DNA from: Brevibacillus dissolubilis
GTDB lineage: Bacteria; Bacillota; Bacilli; Brevibacillales; Brevibacillaceae
Reading direction: 5' to 3'
Assembly (NCBI RefSeq): GCF_006170445.1
Contig: NZ_VCNA01000013.1
Span: 1 to 64,000, forward strand
Length of the DNA: 64,000 bases
Made by a program: the position numbers and the translations under genes. The notes below the pieces were generated by a model. The model saw nothing but the letters and a program-made list of their open reading frames with translations, was not told the origin of the DNA and made no database searches. Below are positions 35,058-43,283 of the stretch, piece after piece; within the stretch, counting starts at the first letter, position 1; every line of letters starts with the position of its first letter.

Positions 35058-36266
35058 TCACCCTTCCTGTGACATCGGTGCATGGCTCACTTTTTTACGT
35101 GCTTGGCGTTCTTTCCAATAGAGATAGAGGATGATACTGTAATGGATTACCATAAAGGAAAGGAACACGATCGAATCCCAGAAGCGCATATCGGTTCCCG
35201 TGATCAAGGAGTTAAACACATTGCTGAGAAGCTGGAAAACCACAGGGAACATATAGAAAAAGATCCCGACCATCAACAACCAGCCCGCCGCATAGAAATA
35301 ACGGTAGGTTCTGGCTACCTGCTGGTCACGCTCCGTGTAGATGGACAAGTCGATGAGTTTGTGCGTCTGTTTGGTTGCTTGGTACCACGAGTTTTTGATC
35401 ATATCGCGGGTGGTTTCTTGCAGATTGACACAGCCCCACACCGTAATCATCAGGTAGTAGATATCTGTCTGCAGTTGAAAATAAAACTGCCAGAACAACC
35501 TAAGCAGCGTGGTAAAGGCAAGTCCCATACAATAACCGGCTAACAGCGTAATCTCCCCCGTCGACATCAAAATCGCTCCGGCCGCGATCACCAGCAAGGA
35601 GAACCACAGCAAATCTCCCATCATCCCAACGAGGATCGGCAGAAAACGCTTCTCCCTCGGCACACCCCAGATCCCCGGCATCGAAGAGGTAAATACCAAA
35701 AAATACATACGCCTACCCAGACCCAGCCTCGAGCGAATCCCCAGTCTGCGTCCAGCCAGCATGTGCATCGCTTCATGAAACAAAAGCCCTGGCAGCTGTC
35801 CCAAGATCATGCCCACAAAAACAACCATCGTATATGGTGAAAAAAGAATGCTCTGGCGGCTCGGTCGAAGCTCTGGATACTTGATCATGATCCACGCTGC
35901 ACAGGCAAAAATCGCCCCGTACAACAGCCATCCCACCGGGGAAAAAGCCAATCTCCCCAGCCATTGCCAAGAGATTTCCTTGTTTTCGGTCTCAATCGGT
36001 GCCCCATCATCCTCCACGATGAAGGTAAGCTCACGCAAGGTCAGTAAAAAGTCGTCCATATCCAGCTCTTCCTGGTAGGTCTCCTCATACCAAGCATGGG
36101 CTTCTCCAATCGTCACACCCTCTTGGAGCTTCTGTACAAGTGCTGCCCCATCTTCTGGGAAAACAGCAAAGGTATCTGTTCCAAAGCGTCCGATCATCAC
36201 ACCTTCTGGATCGGGCATAAAGGTAAGCGGATGGAGTACAATCCTTAGTTGATCATTATCGTTCAT
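35058..36266 (-). CDS. Membrane M50-like metalloprotease with PqqD-like N-terminal domain
   Basis: 402 residues. Residues about 5-90 (LRIVLHPLTFMPDPEGVMIG ... LLTLRELTFIVEDD) show the three-strand, three-helix pattern of PqqD-type RiPP recognition elements: an FPEDGAALVQKLQEG helix and a final beta strand. Membrane helices begin near 100. The HExxH zinc motif is HEAMH in GLLFHEAMHMLAG, at the edge of a helix, as in site-2 protease-type M50 enzymes. Six or more membrane segments. GGGAGGA precedes the ATG. It follows the 26-residue peptide gene across a hairpin terminator. Likely role: bind the peptide's leader and cut it at the membrane (inference). Confidence 0.8.
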   Translation of the reverse strand: MNDNDQLRIVLHPLTFMPDPEGVMIGRFGTDTFAVFPEDGAALVQKLQEGVTIGEAHAWYEETYQEELDMDDFLLTLRELTFIVEDDGAPIETENKEISWQWLGRLAFSPVGWLLYGAIFACAAWIMIKYPELRPSRQSILFSPYTMVVFVGMILGQLPGLLFHEAMHMLAGRRLGIRSRLGLGRRMYFLVFTSSMPGIWGVPREKRFLPILVGMMGDLLWFSLLVIAAGAILMSTGEITLLAGYCMGLAFTTLLRLFWQFYFQLQTDIYYLMITVWGCVNLQETTRDMIKNSWYQATKQTHKLIDLSIYTERDQQVARTYRYFYAAGWLLMVGIFFYMFPVVFQLLSNVFNSLITGTDMRFWDSIVFLSFMVIHYSIILYLYWKERQARKKVSHAPMSQEG

Positions 36267-36307
36267 GTCTTCCTCCCAGATCTGATCTGGTATTTGTTTT
36301 GGTCATG

Positions 36308-36336
36308 AAAAAGCGGGGCATTATGCCCCACTTTTT
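36308..36336 (-). terminator. Terminator/attenuator between peptide gene and protease gene
   Basis: AAAAAGTGGGGCA / TGCCCCGCTTTTT stem with a three-base loop, directly after the peptide stop at 36355 and before the protease start at 36266. Partial read-through would give much more peptide than protease, as in many precursor-peptide operons. Confidence 0.88.
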
Positions 36337-36354
36337 CATGGATTGATGAATGAA

Positions 36355-36435
36355 TTAGCAAGTCCAGTCGTACAGAGCTACACCAGCAGAAGTCAATTTG
36401 AGAGTTTCGGTTTTCTTCACAGTGATTTTTTTCAT
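36355..36435 (-). CDS. 26-residue putative precursor/signalling peptide
   Basis: An ATG at 36433-36435 with GGAGGA eight bases upstream opens 26 codons to TAA. The peptide begins MKKITVKKTETLKLTSAG and ends VALYDWTC: a Lys/Thr-rich, leader-like half and a short core with Tyr, Asp, Trp and C-terminal Cys. It has no classical signal peptide. A near-perfect promoter lies 66 bases upstream and a terminator follows, so the unit is built for strong expression of this peptide. The next genes encode a PqqD-like/M50 protease and a TPR protein. It is a candidate precursor for a modified peptide or a quorum-type signal. No relatives come to mind. Confidence 0.8.
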   Translation of the reverse strand: MKKITVKKTETLKLTSAGVALYDWTC

Positions 36436-36465
36436 GAATAATTCCTCCAGTAAATTGAAGTATTT

Positions 36466-36486
36466 GATACCAAATATTGGTGTATC
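36466..36486. promoter_or_regulatory. Dyad in the peptide leader, possible operator
   Basis: GATACACCAATATTTGGTATC is an imperfect inverted repeat (GATAC..CCAA / TTGG.ATC) between the -10 and the ribosome site of the peptide gene. The position suits a repressor site or an RNA hairpin. Confidence 0.4.
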
Positions 36487-36501
36487 TAGTATCTGATTGT
36501 T

Positions 36502-36530
36502 ATTTTACATAGCCCACAGTATAAAGTCAA
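36502..36530 (-). promoter_or_regulatory. Strong sigma-A promoter of the peptide operon
   Basis: Minus-strand TTGACT (36525-36530) and TAAAAT (36502-36507) with exactly 17 bases between; a second TATACT-like string lies within the spacer. A/T tracts (AAAAATTTG) upstream could act as an UP element. Confidence 0.85.
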
Positions 36531-36635
36531 CAAATTTTTAGAAACTTTTGGTAAATTAAACAATTCCATTCAAAAGTTAACGCCGCTAACCAAACCAAGC
36601 TTAATGTTTCAATTGTTATTGAACAGGGTATAGGG

Positions 36636-37958
36636 ATGGTAATCGACCTTTTTCAGAAAGGGGGCTCTTTTCGGTACATGCATAAAAAAGGTCCCAAGCT
36701 TTTTGGTCTTCTGCTTTATCTCTGTTCGGCGGCTCTGGCTGCATACACGTATGTGGAACAGTATGATCCACTCCTGTTGCCCCATCATCTGTCGATTACC
36801 TTGCTGGCTCTTCTGTGCGGATTGATCCTCAAAGAAATCCAGTGGCGGGTCGAAATCTCGGGGCGGACGATCACCTCCATTATTGACTTTAGCGTTGGGT
36901 TTGCCCTTTTGACTGATCCCTTTTATTTATTTGTTTATTTTAGTCTGTACTTTCTCATCGTCCATTGGAGAGAGAAGCGCATCCATGGGACGTTTCAGCT
37001 ATGGGATTATTTTGGGGACACGGGGAATCTGTATGTGAGTCTGCTGACAGGGTATATTCTGTTTCACTCTATCCTGCCAAGCCCTCCACCCTTTACGATT
37101 GGATATATCCTGACGACTCTCCTTACCGAGACGACAGCGGTACTTGTCTCAACCGCCATCATCTATGTAATATTCAAGCTGGAGGATGACAAGACCCTGC
37201 TTATCCAATTCAGGGAATTCACCAAGTATGAATGCTTGTTTACGATCATCTTCTGTACGCCGGGCAGTGTCTTTTTATACTATTTCTTCTCTCATGGGGA
37301 ATATGTCGGCGGGTGCTTCTTTATCCTGATCGCGGTGGCTGCCTTGAAGTCATTGGAAAAAGCAAGCCATAGCCATATGGAACGGGCTGAGCTTGAGAGC
37401 TACCGAAAAATCGCCTATGCTGATGAGCTGACCGGAGCCTATAATGTCCGTTTTCTCAAGATCGAACTCAATGAGCTGGAAAAACAACGCGAGACGCTTG
37501 GTCTGGTGATAGGCGATATCGACCACTTCAAGCAGGTGAACGACCGGTATGGTCACGGGGTTGGGGATCTGGTTCTCACTCACTGTGTCAAAGTCATCCG
37601 GCAGGAGCTGTCTGCAGATGACCTGCTGATCCGGTCGGGCGGTGAAGAGTTTACCCTGATCCTGAAATCCAAAACGTATGAGAACTGTCTTGCTCTGTTA
37701 GAAAAAATCCGACGAAAAATAGAAAACACCCCGTTCCGATCGCAGGGAAGCGAGTCTGCTGTGATCCCCTGTACGATGAGCTTCGGGATGTATTTTATCG
37801 GGAAAGGCGAGCGGCTAACCTACAAGGACGCGATCGAATTCGCTGACCAGCTGTTGTATGCATCCAAGCAAAATGGCAGAAATCGGGTGACCGCGAAAAA
37901 TGGTCCGGCAGAAAATGAGCTGTTGAGACAAGCCTCGGGAGAGAGTCCGGGGCGCTAG
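36636..37958 (+). CDS. Membrane diguanylate cyclase (GGDEF domain)
   Basis: 440 residues. It makes cyclic di-GMP from two GTP. Six to eight hydrophobic segments occupy about 20-245 and form a membrane sensor of the MASE type; the GGDEF domain spans about 265-430. The active-site motif is GGEEF (335-339), a functional variant, and DxxHF(K)xxND is present (GDIDHFKQVNDRYGH). The RxxD inhibitory site eight residues earlier is SADD, so product inhibition is probably absent. The ATG at 36636 has a weak site; ATG at 36678 (MHKKGPK) is the alternative. Divergent from the peptide operon. Confidence 0.88.
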   Translation: MVIDLFQKGGSFRYMHKKGPKLFGLLLYLCSAALAAYTYVEQYDPLLLPHHLSITLLALLCGLILKEIQWRVEISGRTITSIIDFSVGFALLTDPFYLFVYFSLYFLIVHWREKRIHGTFQLWDYFGDTGNLYVSLLTGYILFHSILPSPPPFTIGYILTTLLTETTAVLVSTAIIYVIFKLEDDKTLLIQFREFTKYECLFTIIFCTPGSVFLYYFFSHGEYVGGCFFILIAVAALKSLEKASHSHMERAELESYRKIAYADELTGAYNVRFLKIELNELEKQRETLGLVIGDIDHFKQVNDRYGHGVGDLVLTHCVKVIRQELSADDLLIRSGGEEFTLILKSKTYENCLALLEKIRRKIENTPFRSQGSESAVIPCTMSFGMYFIGKGERLTYKDAIEFADQLLYASKQNGRNRVTAKNGPAENELLRQASGESPGR

Positions 37959-38005
37959 ATGCCGGAAGCCGGAAGCGCACATAGCATGTCGAATCCTGCC
38001 ATTTA

Positions 38006-38045
38006 AAAAGAGCCACACCCCATGTCAGATGGAGTGTGGCTCTTT
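38006..38045. terminator. Bidirectional terminator between GGDEF and CotH genes
   Basis: AAAGAGCCACAC / GTGTGGCTCTTT perfect 12-base stem with CCC/GG extension and A/T tracts on both sides, between two convergent genes. Confidence 0.92.
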
Positions 38046-38062
38046 CAACATGTCCAGCTATG

Positions 38063-39697
38063 TTACGATCTTCTGCGCTTGAAGAACCTTGCAAAAATCA
38101 TTGCAATCACCAGTACTGCCGCAAGACCAGATGAGAGGATGATGTATTCCAGAGAATATCCGCCGGTTGCGGAACCAGGCGGCCCACTCTTGCCATCCAT
38201 AGGCAGTCGCGGCATGTCACCTGGCGCTCCATTCTCACCCATCGGAGGCGCTTGCCTGTCGCCTGGTGCCCCCCCGCCAAATCCGCCTCGGTCACTGCTC
38301 GTAACAGCTGCAACCACCAGCTTGCCGGACAATTGTGCGAGGATGGATTCTGCACGCTTCACGGAGAATTGGACGAGACTTTTCTCACCAGAGATGCTTT
38401 CTTTGAACTGTTCGGTTGTGTAGAATTTTGTCGGATCTTTTTCTACGTATGGGGCGATCAGGGAGGCCACCTGTGCCGTCATCGTTCCCATATAATCTTC
38501 GGTGAAGTAGGTTGTGGCAATTTCTTTTAGATTCTCGTTGAATTGATCACGGTACTCTGGAACAGCGAGCAAAGCATTGAGCAGCGGTCGGTCTGCCAGT
38601 GTCGCTCCCGATACTGGTGTTGTGATGCTGAAATTGATATTGGTTTCATCCATAAAATTAGCCGCCATATCACCACCGCCGGGGCCGCCCATATTTTTTC
38701 GGTTTGCGGCATTGGCTTGCTGTTGGTTAGCAGCATCACCTTCCGCATTACCCGGAGGTCGGCCACCACCACCACCGCCCACTCCGAAGCCAGCGAATGC
38801 CATGTTGTAATCCCACGGCAGCATGGAGAATACGCCGTTTTCTTCATATAGATAGTAATTGTGTTTCAAATTCCCCTGATAGTGATCCAAGTTCACCAAG
38901 GCGGTATTGAGTGCGAAGTAGCGGAGCATCTCATCTACATCAAGAACCTTGGAAATATCACCGCCGTTGTTGATCGCATCCAGCATGTTGATCAGGGCAG
39001 ATTGGTCGGTGGACTCCAGATTGGTTTTCAGACCGATTCCGGTGTAGTCGTCGATGTCATCACTGATCCATTTGAGATCACTGCCCACTCCATCCGGCTT
39101 GTATAAATCACCGGTACCCTCTGCGAAGTTGCGGGCCAAAAAGGTCTCCTCAATCGCCTCAACCCCCAGATAAAGCCCCCATTCCTTGCCGTTGATCGTG
39201 ATATACATATAGGAGAACGCAGGAGTGGGCAGCCCCATTTTCTCCATCAGGGAATAGGACAGGAATTCGCGCATCTGTGACGGGTCGGTGTAGTTATTAT
39301 TGAGGTTCAGCTTCTTGAGACCATGCAGATTCTGCTGATCGATATAGTGATCAAAGTCGATTTTAAAGCTGAAGCGGTCGGAATCCTCCATCTGGGCGAC
39401 AGAGCGGAGTGTCAGATTCCCCTTGGTCCGAAGCCCGACATTCTCGACGGTTTCCCCGTTGATGGTCACATTGGCTGAGACGAATTTTTCTTCCAGTGGA
39501 GTTGCCAGCATCGACTCCAGATCAGAATCCTCCAGCGTAATATCTACGGTGGTGACTTTGCTTCGGTCAAAGACGTTGGTGGTATAGGAGTAGTCTGTCT
39601 CCTCTGGCTTGACTGTCAATTGCGGGGCCAACGCCATGACCGCGAGCAAGACCGCCATCAGCAACGCAACCGACGCCACGATATATCTATTTTTCAC
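38063..39697 (-). CDS. CotH kinase-family protein
   Basis: 544 residues from GTG at 39697 (GGAGGAG upstream). An N-terminal membrane anchor (about 6-26), an outer atypical kinase domain with VENVGLRTKGNLTLRS, KLNLNNNYTDPSQMREFLSY, WGLYLGVEAIEETFLARNF and the catalytic-type LPWDYNMAFAGFG, then a Gly-rich stretch (GVGGGGGGRPP), a C-terminal membrane helix and basic tail. CotH phosphorylates spore-coat proteins in B. subtilis; members with this membrane topology occur beside VTC and DUF4956 genes and are probably envelope kinases. Last gene of the VTC-DUF4956-CotH operon (41-base gap). Confidence 0.88.
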   Translation of the reverse strand: MKNRYIVASVALLMAVLLAVMALAPQLTVKPEETDYSYTTNVFDRSKVTTVDITLEDSDLESMLATPLEEKFVSANVTINGETVENVGLRTKGNLTLRSVAQMEDSDRFSFKIDFDHYIDQQNLHGLKKLNLNNNYTDPSQMREFLSYSLMEKMGLPTPAFSYMYITINGKEWGLYLGVEAIEETFLARNFAEGTGDLYKPDGVGSDLKWISDDIDDYTGIGLKTNLESTDQSALINMLDAINNGGDISKVLDVDEMLRYFALNTALVNLDHYQGNLKHNYYLYEENGVFSMLPWDYNMAFAGFGVGGGGGGRPPGNAEGDAANQQQANAANRKNMGGPGGGDMAANFMDETNINFSITTPVSGATLADRPLLNALLAVPEYRDQFNENLKEIATTYFTEDYMGTMTAQVASLIAPYVEKDPTKFYTTEQFKESISGEKSLVQFSVKRAESILAQLSGKLVVAAVTSSDRGGFGGGAPGDRQAPPMGENGAPGDMPRLPMDGKSGPPGSATGGYSLEYIILSSGLAAVLVIAMIFARFFKRRRS

Positions 39698-39738
39698 AAC
39701 GGCTTCTCCTCCTCTCCGGATTTACTCAACTCAATCGG

Positions 39739-40434
39739 TTACGCTGTGAAGTTACCATCGTAGCTGAGCATCATCGCAGACTGGACACCTTCCATCTCTG
39801 AGATTTGATTGACAAAGGCAACATCGTTTTGTTTGATGCGGATTTCATAGATGACTTCCAGACCTTGATTAGGAGAAGATGATTTCGATTTGACGGTATG
39901 CTTGATCACTTTGGAGGACACGATGCTCTCCAGTGCTTTTTCCACGCTTGCTTCGTTGTATTTGACGATCAGCAGGTACGGATTCTCTACTGTGAGACGG
40001 TTGACGAAGAACAAGAGCACCAACCCAATCAAAATAGCCCCGATAATCACCAATGGAATGAAGCCAGCCCCACACAAGATACCAGACGCCACTGCCCAGA
40101 AAATATAGACGATGTCCATCGGGTCTTTAATCGGCGTACGGAAACGGACAATGGAGAGCGCACCGACCATACCGAGGGATAACATCACGTTGGAAGATAC
40201 CCCCATAAGAATCAAAGCGGTTGCCATCGTCATGATGATCAGAGAGATGCTGAACGAGTGGGAATACATCACACCGGAGAATGTCTTTTTATAGACCAGG
40301 TAAATGAAAAGCCCAACAGCAAAAGCGGCGACCAGAGAGATCAGCGAGTCTACGACTGAGAAGCTGACTGTATTTTCCAAAAAGCTGGATTTGAAAATAT
40401 CATTAAAATTAATCGTATTGGTAGTCTGGTTCAT
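39739..40434 (-). CDS. DUF4956 membrane protein
   Basis: 231 residues. About four to five membrane helices in the first 140 residues (SLVAAFAVGLFIYLVYKKTF; SLIIMTMATALILMGV; LGMVGALSIVRFRTPIKDP), then a soluble alpha/beta ferredoxin-like tail. The SIVRFRTPIKDPMD loop is the family's hallmark. DUF4956 proteins typically sit between a VTC-domain protein and a CotH protein, as here, and are thought to form part of the same membrane complex. RBS GGAGGC. Confidence 0.88.
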   Translation of the reverse strand: MNQTTNTINFNDIFKSSFLENTVSFSVVDSLISLVAAFAVGLFIYLVYKKTFSGVMYSHSFSISLIIMTMATALILMGVSSNVMLSLGMVGALSIVRFRTPIKDPMDIVYIFWAVASGILCGAGFIPLVIIGAILIGLVLLFFVNRLTVENPYLLIVKYNEASVEKALESIVSSKVIKHTVKSKSSSPNQGLEVIYEIRIKQNDVAFVNQISEMEGVQSAMMLSYDGNFTA

Positions 40435-40460
40435 GATCGTTATGCCTCCGTTTTTTAGAT

Positions 40461-41162
40461 TTAGCCGTACATGCGGCTTACTTGGTATTTAGAAAAAGCT
40501 CCTTTTCGGCGGTCACTGACCTGCAGGATCTTGCGGATCACATCTGGCAGGTATTCATCGTATTTCACTTCGAGGATCACTTGATTCGGCTCTAAGACGT
40601 CTACCATGATGACATCTGGATTCAGCAGATCATTGTTGCGAAAGCTCGTCTTGATGGCACTGTCGAAGGTGACGCGGACATTGCCGTATTCATAGATGAA
40701 CACCTCCCGCTCATAGTCCACGATGGTGACCGGCTTGAGCTGGTGGACGGTCATCTGCACATACAGTTCACGGATGAGGTCTCGGGAGTCTTGCTGCATC
40801 CAAGCAATATCTCCGTGGCGGATACTCTCATACTCCTCTGCGGTGATGCGGCATTTTTTCTTTTGGCATAGGTTATCCACTTTGGATTTCTTCTCCAGAT
40901 GGATGAAGTCCGTATTGTGGTCATATAGCCTCACCCTGAATTTATCCCGGCGGTAGTACCCTTCTTTCTTTTCCGTCAGAACCTTATCATCGATGTTGTC
41001 AAAATAGACGCTGCGGATGAGATACTTGCCGTCCGCTTTTGCATGCGGGTCGGGCTTCATGATGTGTTGCAGGTTTTTTCGGAGCAGAAAACAGTCCATG
41101 GTGGTAATCTCATGCTTCAGTTCGACACGGCCTTTATATGTGGGCTTTCCCTTTGCTTGCAT
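40461..41162 (-). CDS. VTC-domain protein (polyphosphate polymerase-like)
   Basis: 233 residues from ATG at 41162 (MQAKGKPTYKGRVELKHEI), chosen because VTC proteins begin a few residues before RxELKxxI; AAGGGAG lies about 12 bases upstream. Basic residues line the predicted tunnel: RVELKHEI, YLIRSVYFDN, RRDKFRVRLYD, IHLEKKSK and VTFDSAIKTS, and VDVLEPNQVILEVKYDEYLP gives the acidic metal site. In yeast the fold makes polyphosphate from ATP. First gene of the operon. Bacterial activity is inferred. Confidence 0.88.
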   Translation of the reverse strand: MQAKGKPTYKGRVELKHEITTMDCFLLRKNLQHIMKPDPHAKADGKYLIRSVYFDNIDDKVLTEKKEGYYRRDKFRVRLYDHNTDFIHLEKKSKVDNLCQKKKCRITAEEYESIRHGDIAWMQQDSRDLIRELYVQMTVHQLKPVTIVDYEREVFIYEYGNVRVTFDSAIKTSFRNNDLLNPDVIMVDVLEPNQVILEVKYDEYLPDVIRKILQVSDRRKGAFSKYQVSRMYG

Positions 41163-41381
41163 CTGGTGGTCACACTCCCTTGTCATCAGCGGGGCTGGTT
41201 GGTTGGTATGTCTTTCGCTCTCACAGGTACTTATCTTACGGAGCAATTATTAAATCGAAATTAACAAAAGCTTAAAAAAGCGATTTTCCCGGGAGAATGT
41301 TTTTCCATTCTTTTGGGGCAACCGCTTACATCTGTTTGGAGGTTGGGCAGGGCATCGTATGAAGGGGGATTCAAAATAAAA

Positions 41382-41426
41382 AAGGAACACGGGAAGAGGA
41401 TAAGAATTCTCTTCTTCGTGCTCCTT
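41382..41426 (-). terminator. Terminator after the RluA-type gene
   Basis: AAGGAGCACGAAGAAGAG / CCTCTTCCCGTGTTCCTT hairpin with T6 on the minus strand, 20 bases after the stop at 41447. Confidence 0.85.
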
Positions 41427-41446
41427 CTATAAGGCGTCCATTCTGT

Positions 41447-42451
41447 TTACTTGGACGCCGTCTCCTGAAACGGTCTCAAAAACACCTTCGGAATCGGTGA
41501 TTCAAACCGCATTAATTCGCCTGTTGTCGGATGCGTAAACGACAGCACCCGTGCGTGCAGTCCGAGACGACCGATCACCTTCGTTTTGGCTCCGTATTTT
41601 TTGTCGCCGACGATGGGGTGTCCGAGGTCTTCCATGTGGACACGGATTTGGTTTTTGCGGCCTGTTTCGAGGTTGACCTCCAGCAGGGAAAAATGACGGT
41701 TGGCTTGGATCACCTTGTAGTGGGTGACGGCATGCTGTCCATCATTGGGATAGGGGCTGGAGTACATTTTGAGGGTTTTGCTTTCTTTGAGCCAAGAGGA
41801 GATCGTGCCTTCTGGCTTTTTGACCATGCCTTCCACGAGGGCTATATAGGTGCGTTCTTGGACGGTGTCTTTCCAGGTGTTTTGCAGGGCCTGCTGGATC
41901 TGTTCGCTCTTGGCAAACATCATCACGCCGGACGTATCGCGGTCAAGCCGATGTACGACGAAGATGCGGTTGGACGGGTCGTCTCGGCGGACATGGGCCA
42001 TAAGCTGGCGGTAGGCAGTAACCTCGTTCTCCTGCGGGGACGCGATGGAGAGCAAGCCCGCTTCCTTATGTATGATGATGATATCGTCGTCTTCGTGCAG
42101 GATCGAGAGGCCGGTCAAGGCAGGGGCTTCGACGATTCGTTCTTTGCTCAGGGTGACAGTCTGGCCGGGGTGGAGCTGGTGGTTATAGGTGGTGACGGTC
42201 TGCCCGTTCACCGAGACCTGTCCGCGGGCGAGCATGGATTTGATCGCGTTGCGGCCTTGGTTGGTGATGTGGGCCAGCAGGAAAGTCAGTAGCTCAGCCG
42301 GTTCGGTGACCGTGTATTGTTTGATTTTAGGTGCTGGTTGGGGCTTTGGTTGAAGCTTGGTTGGTGGAGTGGCTTTCTTGAGGTGTTGGGGTTGGGATCT
42401 ATGAGGACCTTTTGGTTTAGGTTTGGATGGGTTGTAGCTTTGCTTCCGCAT
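41447..42451 (-). CDS. RluA-family pseudouridine synthase
   Basis: 334 residues. It converts specific uridines of rRNA to pseudouridine. A Lys/Pro-rich disordered start (about 1-45) is followed by an S4-like RNA-binding domain (about 50-105) and the catalytic domain with HRLDRDTSGVMMFAKS, in which D170 is the nucleophile; GRKNQIRVHMEDLGHPIVGD completes the family pattern. The long basic tail is unusual and may aid RNA binding. Start ATG at 42451 with GGAGG. Monocistronic. Which of the RluA/C/D-type targets it serves cannot be told. Confidence 0.92.
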   Translation of the reverse strand: MRKQSYNPSKPKPKGPHRSQPQHLKKATPPTKLQPKPQPAPKIKQYTVTEPAELLTFLLAHITNQGRNAIKSMLARGQVSVNGQTVTTYNHQLHPGQTVTLSKERIVEAPALTGLSILHEDDDIIIIHKEAGLLSIASPQENEVTAYRQLMAHVRRDDPSNRIFVVHRLDRDTSGVMMFAKSEQIQQALQNTWKDTVQERTYIALVEGMVKKPEGTISSWLKESKTLKMYSSPYPNDGQHAVTHYKVIQANRHFSLLEVNLETGRKNQIRVHMEDLGHPIVGDKKYGAKTKVIGRLGLHARVLSFTHPTTGELMRFESPIPKVFLRPFQETASK

Positions 42452-42590
42452 GATAAGACCTCCTGTTTGATCGCTGTTACGAGCTGGCAGCTGGTGGCAA
42501 CCGACATTTCACTATAGCAATCATATCACGGGTCTGTACAGGATAAAAATTGTGGGCGTACGCAGAGACTCCCCCCGTCCCTCTCCTGCT

Positions 42591-43079
42591 TTACTTGCGG
42601 AGAGCGCCTTTTAACTCCTCAATCTGGGCCAAGTGCCGCTTTTCATGCAGCCCGATAAAAGAAATCCACTGCTGCAGATCCATCAATCCAAAAATCCGGT
42701 GCTGATGCGATCTTTTGGTCAAGACATCGCTGCCCTGGCCTTCTACTGTCTGTAATAACGCTTGGCGGGATTCGTCGAGCTTGCTTTTGATCTCGGCCAA
42801 GGTGATGAAATTCTCAGACGGTACGTATTGTTCAGGCGCATCGACCTTCATCTCACGGTTTAAGACGACTTGGTACGGCTTCTGATCGGCGGACTGCTCG
42901 ACTCCTTCGGCCAATGTAGCCGCGATATTCTGGACAGCGACCCGTTCGTAGAGGTAGAGGTGTTCGAGTACCTGCATGATGGTCCATTTACCCGGTTCTA
43001 CCCGTTCGTTCAGTTGTTCATCTGTTAGGCCGCTGACGGTTGCCCATATGTCTTCTCTGGTTTTCATCGTTTCTTCCAT
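42591..43079 (-). CDS. DinB-like (DUF664-type) protein
   Basis: 162 residues from ATG at 43079, with AAAGGAG seven bases upstream; the ATG two codons earlier touches the site. Four-helix bundle with WTIMQVLEHLYLYERVAVQ and GLHEKRHLAQIEELKG, giving the three-His metal site (H in LEHL, then HEKRH) of DinB/YfiT-type proteins. Members include metal-dependent thiol transferases, for example bacillithiol-dependent enzymes. Monocistronic. Confidence 0.88.
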   Translation of the reverse strand: MEETMKTREDIWATVSGLTDEQLNERVEPGKWTIMQVLEHLYLYERVAVQNIAATLAEGVEQSADQKPYQVVLNREMKVDAPEQYVPSENFITLAEIKSKLDESRQALLQTVEGQGSDVLTKRSHQHRIFGLMDLQQWISFIGLHEKRHLAQIEELKGALRK

Positions 43080-43283
43080 GTTCATTCTCCTTTGTGCTTT
43101 TTATTTTTTGGTGGGGCATCATGATTAGATTATGCGGAGCGGCGGCTGTTCCGTCTTCATCTTTACCAATAAAGTCATGCTCTTGCCCAACGCCGCCCGT
43201 AGGAATAAACTGTAAAAACACTAATCTGTTGCTCTTCAAATAGATCATATACGCTAATCAGTATGAAGGAGGGACAACGATCT

